Part shown: positions 7,487 to 16,297 of the stretch, piece by piece
Layout: every line of letters begins with the position of its first letter
Numbering within the stretch: the first letter of the stretch is position 1
Assembly: GCA_021774615.1 (NCBI GenBank)
Contig: JAJFIW010000005.1
Span: 1 to 32,997, forward strand
Reading direction: 5' to 3'
Source: Alphaproteobacteria bacterium
GTDB taxonomy: Bacteria > Pseudomonadota > Alphaproteobacteria > UBA1280 > UBA6503
Length of the DNA: 32,997 nucleotides
The notes under the pieces: generated by a model
Seen by the model: only the letters and a program-made list of their open reading frames with translations
The model's database searches: none
Told to the model about the DNA's origin: nothing
Translations under genes and position numbers: made by a program

Positions 7487-7521
7487 AAAAAAAACCGTGG
7501 TAACAAATACCACGGTTTTTT
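7487..7521 (-). terminator. Terminator after rho
   Basis: A 14-bp perfect stem, AAAAAACCGTGGTA (7489-7502), loop ACAAA, complement at 7508-7521. The A-run on the plus strand at 7487-7494 supplies the minus-strand T-tract. Confidence 0.85.
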
Positions 7522-7536
7522 GTGTCTTAGTAAATA

Positions 7537-8790
7537 CTATTGGTTCATCGACTGGAAGAAGTCGTTATTGCTCTTGGTATTTCTTAGTTTACCAAGTAAA
7601 AATTCCATAGCATCAGTAGTGCCCATTGGTTGCAAGATACGGCGTAGAACCCACATTTTAGCAAGTTCGCTTTTCTCGACCAGAAGCTCTTCTTTACGAG
7701 TTCCTGATTTTGCAATATCAACCGCAGGATAGGTACGTTTCTCAACCAGTTTACGATCTAGCCAAAGTTCCATATTACCAGTACCTTTAAACTCTTCAAA
7801 GATAACTTCGTCCATGCGCGAGCCTGTGTCAACCAATGCGGTAGCAATAATAGTTAGCGATCCACCTTCCTCAACGTTACGAGCAGCCCCAAAGAAGCGT
7901 TTCGGGCGTTGCAGGGCGTTAGCATCCACACCACCAGTAAGAACCTTACCAGAACTTGGTATAACAGTGTTATACGCACGAGCAAGACGAGTGATAGAGT
8001 CTAGTAGGATAACAACATCCTTTTTATTCTCAACTAAGCGCTTAGCTTTTTCGATAATCATCTCAGCAACCTGAACATGGCGGCTTGCTGGCTCGTCAAA
8101 AGTTGAAGATACAACCTCACCTTTAACTGAACGTTGCATATCTGTTACCTCTTCAGGTCGTTCATCGATAAGTAGTACGATTGTGTATACATCAGGGTGG
8201 TTTTCTTCGATTGCATGTGCTATCGACTGCAACAACATTGTTTTACCTGTACGAGGAGGTGCCACCAATACCGCACGCTGACCTTTACCAATTGGGGTAA
8301 TAAGGTCAATAACTCGGCCTGTCATATCCTTTTTGGTTGCATCAGCATTTTCAAGGTTAAATCTGTCGTCTGGGTAAAGAGGAGTAAGGTTGTCGAAGCT
8401 AATCCGTTGTTTGGCTTTTAGAACATCACCAAAGTTAACTTGACCAACTTTTAGCAATGCGAAATAGCGCTCACCGGGGTTAGGGGTACGTATTTGCCCT
8501 TCTACCGTGTCGCCAGTTTTAAGGCTAAACTTACGGATTTGGCTGGGTGATACATAGATATCGTCAGGGCCAGGTAGGTAACTAGCTTCTACCGAGCGCA
8601 AGAAACCGAAACCATCTTGGAGAACCTCTAGTACACCGTCAGCAATTACTTCTTGGTCTTTCGGTAATTTAGATAAAATACCGAACATAATTTCCTGTTT
8701 ACGAAGGTTAGCTACGTCTTCAACGCCTAGCTCTTCAGCCATTTTTACTAAGTCTTCGGTTTTCTTCTGTTTTAATTCTTTAAGATACAT
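7537..8790 (-). CDS. rho: Transcription termination factor Rho
   Basis: The hexameric RNA-dependent ATPase that terminates transcription. At 417 residues it has the typical length without insertions. The N-terminal helical region ([20 protein letters not shown]) precedes the cold-shock-like RNA-binding domain with DGFGFLRS (59-66) and [10 protein letters not shown] (79-88). Walker A is APPRTGKT at 177-184. Walker B is [10 protein letters not shown] near 258-267. The loops [11 protein letters not shown] and the C-terminal arginine-containing core are all present. The start is supported by CGGAAAAG upstream. It lies 152 bases after hemJ, so it probably also has its own leader. Location beside hemJ and hemE near the origin is standard in Alphaproteobacteria. 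Confidence 0.98.
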   Translation of the reverse strand: MYLKELKQKKTEDLVKMAEELGVEDVANLRKQEIMFGILSKLPKDQEVIADGVLEVLQDGFGFLRSVEASYLPGPDDIYVSPSQIRKFSLKTGDTVEGQIRTPNPGERYFALLKVGQVNFGDVLKAKQRISFDNLTPLYPDDRFNLENADATKKDMTGRVIDLITPIGKGQRAVLVAPPRTGKTMLLQSIAHAIEENHPDVYTIVLLIDERPEEVTDMQRSVKGEVVSSTFDEPASRHVQVAEMIIEKAKRLVENKKDVVILLDSITRLARAYNTVIPSSGKVLTGGVDANALQRPKRFFGAARNVEEGGSLTIIATALVDTGSRMDEVIFEEFKGTGNMELWLDRKLVEKRTYPAVDIAKSGTRKEELLVEKSELAKMWVLRRILQPMGTTDAMEFLLGKLRNTKSNNDFFQSMNQ

Positions 8791-8942
8791 AAACTTTTCC
8801 GTTTGATTGATACAACATAAGCAGAACGCTTAATTTTGTTTGACTCTTTATAATTAAATTAATAATCCAATATTAAATTGATAAAAAAGGCGGACAACCT
8901 TCAAATAAAAACCTACTCCAATGAAATTAGCCCGTCAAGCAT

Positions 8943-9377
8943 TTAAAAAGGTTTAACTACTGCTAAAAGCACAATAATTATTAGAAATACAGTAGGAACC
9001 TCGTTATAAACCCTGAAAAATTTAGAACTACAGGTGTTTTTATCCTGAGCAATCCGCTTACGGTGCCATGCTAAAGACATGTGGTACCCTGTTAAAAGCA
9101 TTACAAACAACATTTTTACGTGGAACCAAGCACCACTTTTTACAATCTCTGGGTTCATCATTACTAGTGTAATACCAAGCCCCCAAGTTAAAATCATCGC
9201 TGGATTCATGATAATACGCAACAATCTACGCTCCATAACCTCTAACATTTCAGCGCATTGGGGTTTATTACTATTCTCTACATGGTATACAAACAACCTA
9301 GGTAAATAAAATAAGCCCGCAAACCACGCCACCATCGCTAATAGGTGTATTGCTTTAATTGTTAGGTATAGACTCAT
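8943..9377 (-). CDS. hemJ: Protoporphyrinogen IX oxidase, HemJ type
   Basis: A membrane heme-pathway enzyme oxidising protoporphyrinogen IX to protoporphyrin IX, the oxygen-independent-gene alternative to HemG/HemY-type oxidases. The 144-residue protein has four hydrophobic segments. His11 (AIHLLAMVAWFAGLFYLPR) and Lys88 (FHVKMLF) correspond to residues known to be essential in the family. The start is supported by AAAGGAAAATATA. It follows the phosphatase gene by 11 bases and lies in one leftward unit with hemE, which fits a heme-biosynthesis operon. Confidence 0.92.
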   Translation of the reverse strand: MSLYLTIKAIHLLAMVAWFAGLFYLPRLFVYHVENSNKPQCAEMLEVMERRLLRIIMNPAMILTWGLGITLVMMNPEIVKSGAWFHVKMLFVMLLTGYHMSLAWHRKRIAQDKNTCSSKFFRVYNEVPTVFLIIIVLLAVVKPF

Positions 9378-9388
9378 TATATTTTCCT

Positions 9389-10288
9389 TTAATTATTAGA
9401 CATTGGTAAAAACTGTATTAAAATTGCGGCGCCATCGTCTTGGTGTTTAAAGCGCATAAATTTGTCACGGTTAGGGTCATCATTATAAAGCTTATTAACC
9501 CCACTTGCATAAGCAGATACACCATGGTTAAACATTTGCTTTGCAGCCATAAAAGAGCCCTCGATATTATCAAACCCTGGTAGCATTAGGCCATCTGTCA
9601 TCAACACTAGCCCTGCAATATCATTTAAAGGGCGGCGGCCACTAAAGACCATATTTGCCATATCGGGGTTTCCATCAATGTATGGCCACTGGTTATTTTG
9701 CAGCATTTTAGCGTCATGGTAAAGCTTTTGTACTTCTTCATTTTCCCAAGCTTCGTCAAAAGAGCAATTATGCTCTTGGCAAAAATCTGCAAAGTGGGTA
9801 AGCCTGTTATTTTCTATCTCATCAGGTTTATTAGTTTCTGGACAAATAAACCAATGCCCTTCGGTACCAAGCTCTACTAATGAACAATCACCCACAGCTG
9901 CAAAGGAATAGGTGTTGTCGTTATGGATACGAATAAAGCAGGCTGATGCTGTGGGGCCAAAAGAAAAACCATCTGCTACTACTTCGGGGTGTTCTTTTTT
10001 CATGTGTTCGCCAAAAGCATGGTTAGCGCCAGCAAGAAGTAAACCTACGTCAGTGTCTTTATACTGGGGGTTTAACGATAAATTAGTTAAACCATGGTGG
10101 ATATACCCGGTAATATAGGCACCCATTGTCATACCGTTAATTTTGCTACCATTACGGCTAGTGGCACCATCTATAACCCCATAAATAGTATTAGCTATAA
10201 CAATACCATCTTCATTCATCTCGGTGTGTTGGTTGGGGGTTTTATAACCATGGTGGATGTATGTCTCAAAGCGCTCGAAGTTAAACAT
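9389..10288 (-). CDS. PP2C-like serine/threonine phosphatase
   Basis: A 299-residue protein with the metal-binding motifs of PP2C (PPM) phosphatases in order. These are NED at 25-27, DGAT at 40-43 in place of DGxGG, GPTASA at 111-116, GDCS at 133-136 in place of GDSR, TDG at 231-233, and DD at 284-285 in place of DN. The aspartates that bind the two Mg/Mn ions (D27, D40, D232, D285) therefore appear intact, so activity is plausible. An insertion-like segment of about 60 residues (150-210) is unusual. There is no membrane segment. It starts 5 bases after hemE ends and lies 11 bases before hemJ, so it is presumably cotranscribed with them. Its substrate is unknown; a link to heme or to origin-proximal regulation is only inference. 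Confidence 0.8.
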   Translation of the reverse strand: MFNFERFETYIHHGYKTPNQHTEMNEDGIVIANTIYGVIDGATSRNGSKINGMTMGAYITGYIHHGLTNLSLNPQYKDTDVGLLLAGANHAFGEHMKKEHPEVVADGFSFGPTASACFIRIHNDNTYSFAAVGDCSLVELGTEGHWFICPETNKPDEIENNRLTHFADFCQEHNCSFDEAWENEEVQKLYHDAKMLQNNQWPYIDGNPDMANMVFSGRRPLNDIAGLVLMTDGLMLPGFDNIEGSFMAAKQMFNHGVSAYASGVNKLYNDDPNRDKFMRFKHQDDGAAILIQFLPMSNN

Positions 10289-10293
10289 TATTT

Positions 10294-11367
10294 TTAAAAA
10301 TCCCTAACAGTTTCAATAAATGTAGTTACATTTTCAATTGGGGTTTGGGGTAAAACTCCATGCCCTAGGTTTACAATATAAGCACCTTTTTTAGGTATCT
10401 TACTAAGCATTTTATTGGTTTGTTCAGCAACTATTTTAGGTGTAGTTAGTAAAATTGCATTATCTAAATTACCTTGGATAACCTTATGTGGTTGTAGGTT
10501 TTCTGCTGCCCACTCAAGGTTAACCCCTTCATCAAGAGCTAAACACTCAAAAGAATTACCACTTGTAGCTAATTTTAAAAGTGTTTCTTTACTTACCCCT
10601 TTAGGGAAAAGAATAATCGGTACGTCTGGGTATTGTTCTTTTAATTTTGTAGTTATTGTAAGTAATGGCTTAATTACCAATAAATCTACTAAATCTGGTG
10701 GAACACTACCCGCCCAACTGTCAAAAATTTGTACAGCATCAGCGCCTGCTTTGATTTGTTCAATTAAGTATTCTACAGATTTACTAGCTAATACATCTAA
10801 CATCTGAGCCATAGCCTTAGGGTTTGTGTAAGCATGGTGGCGTACTTCAGCCCAACTTTTAGAACCCTCACCATTAAGCATATAGCAAGCAACCGTCCAA
10901 GGAGCACCACAAAAACCAAGTAGGGTTGTTGTATTTGGTAGTTGTTCTCTTACTAATTGCAGTGCTTTATAAACTGGAGCTAATTGCTTATGGATATCGT
11001 TATCTGCAAAATCTAAAATAGCCTCAGGTGTTGTTAAAGGGGTTAGCCTAGGTCCGTGTCCTGGTTCAAACCATACTTTTTGCCCTATCGCATGAGGAAG
11101 AAGTAAAATATCTGCAAAAATAATAGCTGCGTCAAAACCAAAACGACGAATAGGTTGTAATGTAACTTCTGCTGCTAATTCTGAGTTATAGCATAAATCA
11201 AGAAAGCCACCCGCTTGTTTACGGGTGTTTTGGTATTCTGGTAGATACCTACCAGCTTGGCGCATCATCCAAACAGGTGGGTGTGGTAAATCACAGTCTT
11301 TTGATTGTAAAACAGATAACATTGGTTTGTTATTCAAATTATTAACTTTCTCTTTTAAAAGACCCAT
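10294..11367 (-). CDS. hemE: Uroporphyrinogen decarboxylase
   Basis: Decarboxylates uroporphyrinogen III to coproporphyrinogen III in the cytoplasm. At 357 residues it has the usual length. The signature PPVWMMRQAGRYLPEY holds Arg36 and Arg40. Asp86 (IIFADILLLP) is the conserved catalytic aspartate. GFCGAPWTVACYML and the C-terminal NLGHGVLPQTPIENV are also typical. The start at 11367 is preceded by a weak AGGT. An internal Met16 is possible but would cut into a segment usually present in the family. First gene of a leftward unit hemE, phosphatase, hemJ, immediately left of the predicted oriC, as in Caulobacter and Rickettsia. Confidence 0.96.
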   Translation of the reverse strand: MGLLKEKVNNLNNKPMLSVLQSKDCDLPHPPVWMMRQAGRYLPEYQNTRKQAGGFLDLCYNSELAAEVTLQPIRRFGFDAAIIFADILLLPHAIGQKVWFEPGHGPRLTPLTTPEAILDFADNDIHKQLAPVYKALQLVREQLPNTTTLLGFCGAPWTVACYMLNGEGSKSWAEVRHHAYTNPKAMAQMLDVLASKSVEYLIEQIKAGADAVQIFDSWAGSVPPDLVDLLVIKPLLTITTKLKEQYPDVPIILFPKGVSKETLLKLATSGNSFECLALDEGVNLEWAAENLQPHKVIQGNLDNAILLTTPKIVAEQTNKMLSKIPKKGAYIVNLGHGVLPQTPIENVTTFIETVRDF

Positions 11368-11801
11368 TTTTTTACCTAAATATTAGATTAGCAGATAGAT
11401 TATATCTTATCCCCAATCACTCTCTTAAAAACAAATAAGATTTTATTCTTTTTTGTTATTATTTGTTGGTCTTGTGAATAATGGGGATAGTTTTAATAAC
11501 CCTATAAATTTTATTATTAATCCATGTTATTTGTTTGCGGGTATTATTGCGGATTGTTTTATATTTTGTGGGGATAGTTTATCCACAACTTCACAATATT
11601 TCAAGTTACTCACATTTTGAAACGCTATTTTTATTAGAATATAGCCATATAATTATAGCTTATGGTTGTTATTATTACTATTTTTTCGCTAAATGGGGAT
11701 AAGTTTAACAATGTGGAAAACCCCCTTGTAAATAGTAGTAACTAATTAATAATTAAGGTACACTACGGCATTCCATTTAAACTAATAACAAGGTTAACAC
11801 T
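11368..11801. other. Predicted chromosomal replication origin (oriC)
   Basis: A 434-base gene-free, very AT-rich gap between divergent hemE and the Tim44-like gene. It holds six matches to the DnaA box (TTATCCACA and close variants). Forward-strand boxes are TTATCCCCA (11407-11415) and the perfect TTATCCACA (11579-11587). Reverse-strand boxes are TGGGGATAG (11482-11490), TGGGGATAG (11569-11577), TGGGGATAA (11694-11702) and TGTGGAAAA (11712-11720). The middle pair are 1 base apart in opposite orientation. AT-rich stretches around 11430-11470 and 11630-11690 could be unwinding elements. Gene direction flips exactly here. The same position next to hemE holds oriC in other Alphaproteobacteria. 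By eye I find no GANTC methylation site inside it. Confidence 0.8.
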
Positions 11802-12449
11802 ATGAACGACACTTTCTTTTTTGATTTAATTATCCTTATTGTTTTTGTAGTCTTTATTTTTTCCCGCTTCATGAGTACAAAACTACCACGAGATGACGAT
11901 AAAGATAATAAAAGAAACCAAAGTGGCCAAGTAATAGACTTACCATCACGACCTGTAGTTACTCCTTTAAAACCGCAAAATAAAGGTTTATCAGCCGCAG
12001 AGCTAGATAAACTTAAAGGTGCTGATAAAATCAGAGCAATTGACCCTTCTTTTGATGAGAAAGAATTTATTAGTGGCGCAAAACAAGCTTATATCCTTTA
12101 TTGGCAAGCAGTTGCAGACAGCGATGAAGGAACGATTGATGCTTTAACTAGCCCTAGGGTTTTTGATGATATTTTTGAAAAAATCGAAGAGCTAGAGAAA
12201 AAAGACAAACGCCTTATTACCAGAGTTGATGGCTTTGACAGTGTAGACATTATAGACACCAGAATTAACGGCAAAACAGCAATTGTTGAGGTTAAATACG
12301 TCGTTAACCAAGCACAAGTAGAAGTTAAGTCCAGCAGCACATCCACAGCAGCAAAAGCTAAAAAAGAAAGTGTTGTTTGGGTTTTAGCACGTAATGTTGA
12401 TGAAGCTGACCCTAACTGGGAACTTGAAGATATTAAAACCATTAACTAG
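11802..12449 (+). CDS. Tim44-like domain protein
   Basis: A 215-residue protein with one N-terminal membrane segment (FDLIILIVFVVFIFSRF), a polar linker, and a C-terminal Tim44-like domain starting near FDEKEFISGAKQAYILYWQA (residues 85-104). The family (TimA in Alphaproteobacteria) is the bacterial relative of the mitochondrial import motor subunit; the bacterial role is not well settled. There is a Ser/Ala-rich insertion at about 176-187 in the beta region. First gene right of the predicted origin and of a close-packed run to hemY; MltA begins 9 bases after it. This Tim44-MltA pair is conserved beside oriC in many Alphaproteobacteria. Confidence 0.88.
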   Translation: MNDTFFFDLIILIVFVVFIFSRFMSTKLPRDDDKDNKRNQSGQVIDLPSRPVVTPLKPQNKGLSAAELDKLKGADKIRAIDPSFDEKEFISGAKQAYILYWQAVADSDEGTIDALTSPRVFDDIFEKIEELEKKDKRLITRVDGFDSVDIIDTRINGKTAIVEVKYVVNQAQVEVKSSSTSTAAKAKKESVVWVLARNVDEADPNWELEDIKTIN

Positions 12450-12458
12450 GCTATAATA

Positions 12459-13628
12459 ATGCAGCTATTAAGCTTTATTTTGTTACCACTTTTTTTGTTG
12501 GCTAGTTGCGAACAAGTTATCGATAGTGGCAAAGATATTTCTTTAAAGCCAGTACCATGGTCATATATACCTGAGATTAAACAAGACAATATAGAGCAGG
12601 CACTCCCTGCACTACAAAAAACCTGTGCTTTATTTTTACTTAGAGACTCTGCGCGTAATTTAGCTAGTAAAGCTGATGTTTGGGGTAACTATGGCCATTG
12701 GCACCCTTTTTGTAGAGATATTATGGTTGATGATCCTACTATAAATTTGCTAGCTGTTGTAAATAAGCATTTAACACCATATCAAGTCCAATCTCGTGGT
12801 TTTTGGCCTAAGAACAAAGGGTTATTTACAGGTTACTACGAGCCTATAATTGAAGGTTCTCTTGATAGATCAGATATTTATAATACCCCTCTTTACAGTA
12901 GACCTATTGATGTTGTAACAGCCGACCTTGGCTTATTTTCTGACGATTTTAGCGGCAGACGTTTAGTTGCTAGAGTTAATAATGGTAAGCTTATTCCTTA
13001 TTATACTAGGGCTGATATTGTAAAAGGTGCCCTGTCTGAAGATGATATTTTGTTGTGGTTAAAAGACCCTGTAGATTCGTTTTTTCTACAAATCCAAGGT
13101 TCAGGAAGAGTAACCTTGCCAGATGGCCAACAACTATTTGTTGGTTATGATGGAGTTAATGGCCACTCATATACCCCAATTGGCCGTTATATGGTTAAAC
13201 AAGGTTGGTTGAAAAAGGGGGAGGTAAGCATGCAAAGTATTAGAGCGTGGCTTGAAGCTAACCCTGATCATTTAGATGATGTATTACAGAAAAACAATAG
13301 CTATGTGTTTTTTAAGCTACGAAAAGACGGGCCTTACGGCACCCAAGGTGTAGTTTTAACCCCACAAAGGTCTTTAGCTGTAGATAGAAAAAATATACCA
13401 TTAGGAGTGCCATTGTTTGTGGATACAGTCCACACAGCAGACAATACTGGTTGGCATAAACTAATGGTCGCTCAAGATACGGGTGGCGCAATTAAAGGCG
13501 CTATACGGGGGGATATATTCTTCGGAAATACTCCTCAGGCTTTAGAGTCTGCTGGTAAGCAGAATAGCAGAGGGCAATTTTTTGTGTTGCTGCCTAAGAT
13601 TATTTCAGCTACCAATAAAGGATTATAA
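12459..13628 (+). CDS. mltA: Membrane-bound lytic transglycosylase MltA
   Basis: A peptidoglycan-cleaving lipoprotein producing 1,6-anhydro-muropeptides. It has 389 residues with a signal peptide ending in the lipobox LASC and lipidated Cys17, implying outer-membrane anchoring. The MltA barrel is recognised by FTGYYEPIIEGS, IQGSGRV and DGVNGHSYTPIGRYM. The C-terminal 3D domain has MVAQDTGGAIKGAIRGDIFFG with the catalytic aspartate region. The Shine-Dalgarno sequence is weak, consistent with translational coupling to the gene 9 bases upstream. The hemC gene follows after 22 bases. Confidence 0.93.
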   Translation: MQLLSFILLPLFLLASCEQVIDSGKDISLKPVPWSYIPEIKQDNIEQALPALQKTCALFLLRDSARNLASKADVWGNYGHWHPFCRDIMVDDPTINLLAVVNKHLTPYQVQSRGFWPKNKGLFTGYYEPIIEGSLDRSDIYNTPLYSRPIDVVTADLGLFSDDFSGRRLVARVNNGKLIPYYTRADIVKGALSEDDILLWLKDPVDSFFLQIQGSGRVTLPDGQQLFVGYDGVNGHSYTPIGRYMVKQGWLKKGEVSMQSIRAWLEANPDHLDDVLQKNNSYVFFKLRKDGPYGTQGVVLTPQRSLAVDRKNIPLGVPLFVDTVHTADNTGWHKLMVAQDTGGAIKGAIRGDIFFGNTPQALESAGKQNSRGQFFVLLPKIISATNKGL

Positions 13629-13650
13629 AAAGTAATAAAAGGCTTAGTTA

Positions 13651-14583
13651 ATGTCTAAATCAACTATTAAAACTATTCGAATTGCAACCCGTGAGAGTGA
13701 GCTTGCCCAAATCCAAGCCCGCGCGGTTGGTGATGCACTTATTAAAGCTAATAAGGGTTTAGAGTATGAGTTAATATTTGTTACAACAACTGGCGATAAA
13801 TTTATGGGTGATTTATCTAAGGTAGGCGGCAAAGTTGCTTTTGTTAAAGAGATTGAAGAAATGCTTTTACGTGGTGAGGCTGAGATAGCAGCACATTCTA
13901 TGAAAGATGTCCCAACTCAACTGCCGAGTGGTCTTGTTATTACTTCTGTTTTACCCCGGGCCGACATTCGGGATGTGGTGGTGTGCCGTAAAGGTGAGAT
14001 TTTTACTAACTTAAAAGATGGTAGTGTTATTGGTACAAGCTCTGTTCGCCGTGGCGCGCAGATGAAACGCTCATTTCCTCACCTTAAAGTTAAACCAATT
14101 CGTGGCAATGTCCAAACTCGGATCTCTAAACTAGATAAAGGTGAGTTTGATGCCATTATCCTTGCAAAATGCGGCCTTGACAGACTAGGCCTAGAAAAGC
14201 GCATTACCACAGTCCTCGAGCCTGATATGATGTGCCCTAGTGTTAGCCAAGCTGTTATTGGGGTTGAATGCCGAGAAGATGACAAAGAAACTTTAAAACT
14301 CCTTAAAACAATAAACCATGAACCAACTTGGCGATGTGTAACCACAGAGCGGCGTTATTTAGACAATTTAGGCGGTAGCTGCCATACCCCAATTGGTGGT
14401 TTTGTCGAGATAACCAAAGGTGGTAACTTAAGGTTGATAGGTTTGGTGGCATCGTTAGATGGTAAGAAAATACTCCGTACAAGGCATAAACTAGGGTATG
14501 ACGAGTGGGAAAAACTAGCCGATACAGCAGCCGCTGATTTAATGGAACAGGGCGCAAAAGAACTTATAGCTGCGACGTTGTAG
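13651..14583 (+). CDS. hemC: Porphobilinogen deaminase (hydroxymethylbilane synthase)
   Basis: Joins four porphobilinogens into hydroxymethylbilane. The 310-residue protein starts with the typical IRIATRESELAQIQA. Asp86 (HSMKDVPT) is the catalytic aspartate. SSVRRGAQMKR and IRGNVQTRISKLD bind the growing chain. Cys244 in GGSCHTPIGG attaches the dipyrromethane cofactor. All key residues are present. hemD begins 3 bases after its stop, giving a classical hemCD pair on the run that starts at the origin. Confidence 0.97.
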   Translation: MSKSTIKTIRIATRESELAQIQARAVGDALIKANKGLEYELIFVTTTGDKFMGDLSKVGGKVAFVKEIEEMLLRGEAEIAAHSMKDVPTQLPSGLVITSVLPRADIRDVVVCRKGEIFTNLKDGSVIGTSSVRRGAQMKRSFPHLKVKPIRGNVQTRISKLDKGEFDAIILAKCGLDRLGLEKRITTVLEPDMMCPSVSQAVIGVECREDDKETLKLLKTINHEPTWRCVTTERRYLDNLGGSCHTPIGGFVEITKGGNLRLIGLVASLDGKKILRTRHKLGYDEWEKLADTAAADLMEQGAKELIAATL

Positions 14584-14586
14584 TAA

Positions 14587-15282
14587 ATGTTATTGGTTGC
14601 TCGTAAGGCAGATAAACTAATCGAGACAATAAAGTACTTTGAAGATGCTGGCTATAGCTGCCTTGGTTTACCTATCGTAGAAACTATCCCCCAAGCAACT
14701 ATAATAATCCCCAACCATATAAACGCTATCGTGCTTACTTCTGCGTCAGCGGTTGCATCTTTACCCAAAACAGATATTCCGTGTTTTTGTGTAGGTAGCG
14801 CAACCGCACAACAAGCACACCTTGTTGGGTTAAATGTGGTTTATAGTGGGGGTGGTAACTCTATGGATCTAGCTAAATGGTTGCTAGATAATATACCACC
14901 GCAAAATTTGCTCCACCCTACTACCGACAAGCCAAATAACCTATGGTACAAGCTTTTACAAGATAATGGTTTTACACTTAACCCTGTATATGCTTACCAA
15001 ACTGTTTATATTGATAAATTACCGCATAAGGTAGTTTGTTGTTTAAAAGAAAATAAGGTATCCTATACCCTGATATTTTCAACCCAAGCAGGCGAGAAGT
15101 TACTTAGCTTGTTGGATGATGAGAATTTAAGCCATAATTTACTTAAAAATATTATTGCTGGCAGTAGTACAATAGCCAACACCTTTAAGAATAGAATAAA
15201 TAATATTGTGTATACAACACAAAAACCAAATACAAAGGAAATGCTACATGTTCTGGAACAATCGTTTGGCAAAAAACGCTGA
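14587..15282 (+). CDS. hemD: Uroporphyrinogen-III synthase
   Basis: Closes hydroxymethylbilane to uroporphyrinogen III. HemD is poorly conserved, but the 231-residue length, the N-terminal LLVARKADKLIETIKYFEDAG, the segment AIVLTSASAV, CFCVGSATAQQA, and position directly after hemC identify it. The second domain is recognisable from VYAYQTVY and the late LIFSTQAGEKLL. Its 3' end overlaps the start of hemB by 35 bases. Confidence 0.9.
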   Translation: MLLVARKADKLIETIKYFEDAGYSCLGLPIVETIPQATIIIPNHINAIVLTSASAVASLPKTDIPCFCVGSATAQQAHLVGLNVVYSGGGNSMDLAKWLLDNIPPQNLLHPTTDKPNNLWYKLLQDNGFTLNPVYAYQTVYIDKLPHKVVCCLKENKVSYTLIFSTQAGEKLLSLLDDENLSHNLLKNIIAGSSTIANTFKNRINNIVYTTQKPNTKEMLHVLEQSFGKKR

Positions 15283-16297
15283 CAAAGACGCTTTCGACCT
15301 CCCTTTTCGTTTTCGTAGACAACGCAAAAGTGCAGCAATGCGTGATATGGTCCGTGAGACTATAGTCCTCCCTCAACATTTAGTTTTACCAATTTTTGTA
15401 GCCGAAGGGATAACCGAACCTGAAGCTATCGAGTCTTTACCAGGGGTATACCGTTACCCTGAAAACCAACTAGGTGGTGTTGTTCGTAATGCTTGGTTAG
15501 CTGGGCTACGCTCAGTTTTGTTGTTTGGTGTTCCAAATAAAAAAGATAATGAAGGTAGCGATACTTGGAGTGAAAAAGGCTTAATGGTACGGATGATTAA
15601 AGCTGCCAAGGAAGCTGTCCCCGAGATGGTAGTAATTACCGATAACTGTTTTTGTAGCTATACTACCCACGGCCATTGTGGAGTTGTTGTTGGCGACCAT
15701 GTTGACAATGACCTAAGCTTACAAAACCTCCAAAAGCAGGTGGTTATAGCAGCAGAGGCTGGTGCTGATATGGTTGCACCATCAGCGATGATGGATGGCC
15801 AAGTTTTAGCAATCCGTGAAGCGCTAGACATGACTGGCTTTACCGATGTGGGGATTTTGTCTTATGCATCTAAATTTGCTTCTAATTTATACGGCCCATT
15901 TAGAGCTGCCGCTGACTGTGACCTTAAAGGTGACCGTAAAACCTACCAAATAGACCCAGCTAACCGCCGCCAAGCAATAATGGAAGCACTAGCCGACGAA
16001 GAAGAAGCTGCAGACATGTTAATGGTTAAACCAGGGATTATGTACCTTGATATTCTGTCTGAACTACGCAGCCAAACAGAGTTACCACTAGTAGCCTACC
16101 AAGTAAGTGGCGAATACGCTATGATTAAGGCCGCTGCCGAAAAGGGTATTATCGACGAACAAAAAATAGTTCTAGAAACTCTGGTTTCTTTCCGCAGAGC
16201 AGGCGCTGATATGATTATTAGTTATTACGCTGAACAAGCATGCCCATGGCTTGACGAGCTAAACAAAGGAGAAGGTCATGACAGACAACAAGACTAA
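15248..16297 (+). CDS. hemB: Delta-aminolevulinic acid dehydratase (porphobilinogen synthase)
   Basis: Condenses two 5-aminolevulinates to porphobilinogen. The start ATG at 15248 (MFWNNRLAKN) is preferred over one at 15206 because AAAGGAAA precedes it and less of hemD is overlapped; the product has 349 residues. Schiff-base lysines are K209 (SYASKFASNLYGPF) and K261 (LMVKPGIMYLD). The loop DNCFCSYTTHGHCG has Cys134, Cys136 and Cys144, the zinc-binding cysteine set, rather than the aspartate-rich magnesium type known from Bradyrhizobium and others. It is unusual to find hemB inserted between hemD and the mitofilin-like gene. It overlaps the next gene by 20 bases, implying coupling. Confidence 0.95.
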   Translation: MFWNNRLAKNADKDAFDLPFRFRRQRKSAAMRDMVRETIVLPQHLVLPIFVAEGITEPEAIESLPGVYRYPENQLGGVVRNAWLAGLRSVLLFGVPNKKDNEGSDTWSEKGLMVRMIKAAKEAVPEMVVITDNCFCSYTTHGHCGVVVGDHVDNDLSLQNLQKQVVIAAEAGADMVAPSAMMDGQVLAIREALDMTGFTDVGILSYASKFASNLYGPFRAAADCDLKGDRKTYQIDPANRRQAIMEALADEEEAADMLMVKPGIMYLDILSELRSQTELPLVAYQVSGEYAMIKAAAEKGIIDEQKIVLETLVSFRRAGADMIISYYAEQACPWLDELNKGEGHDRQQD

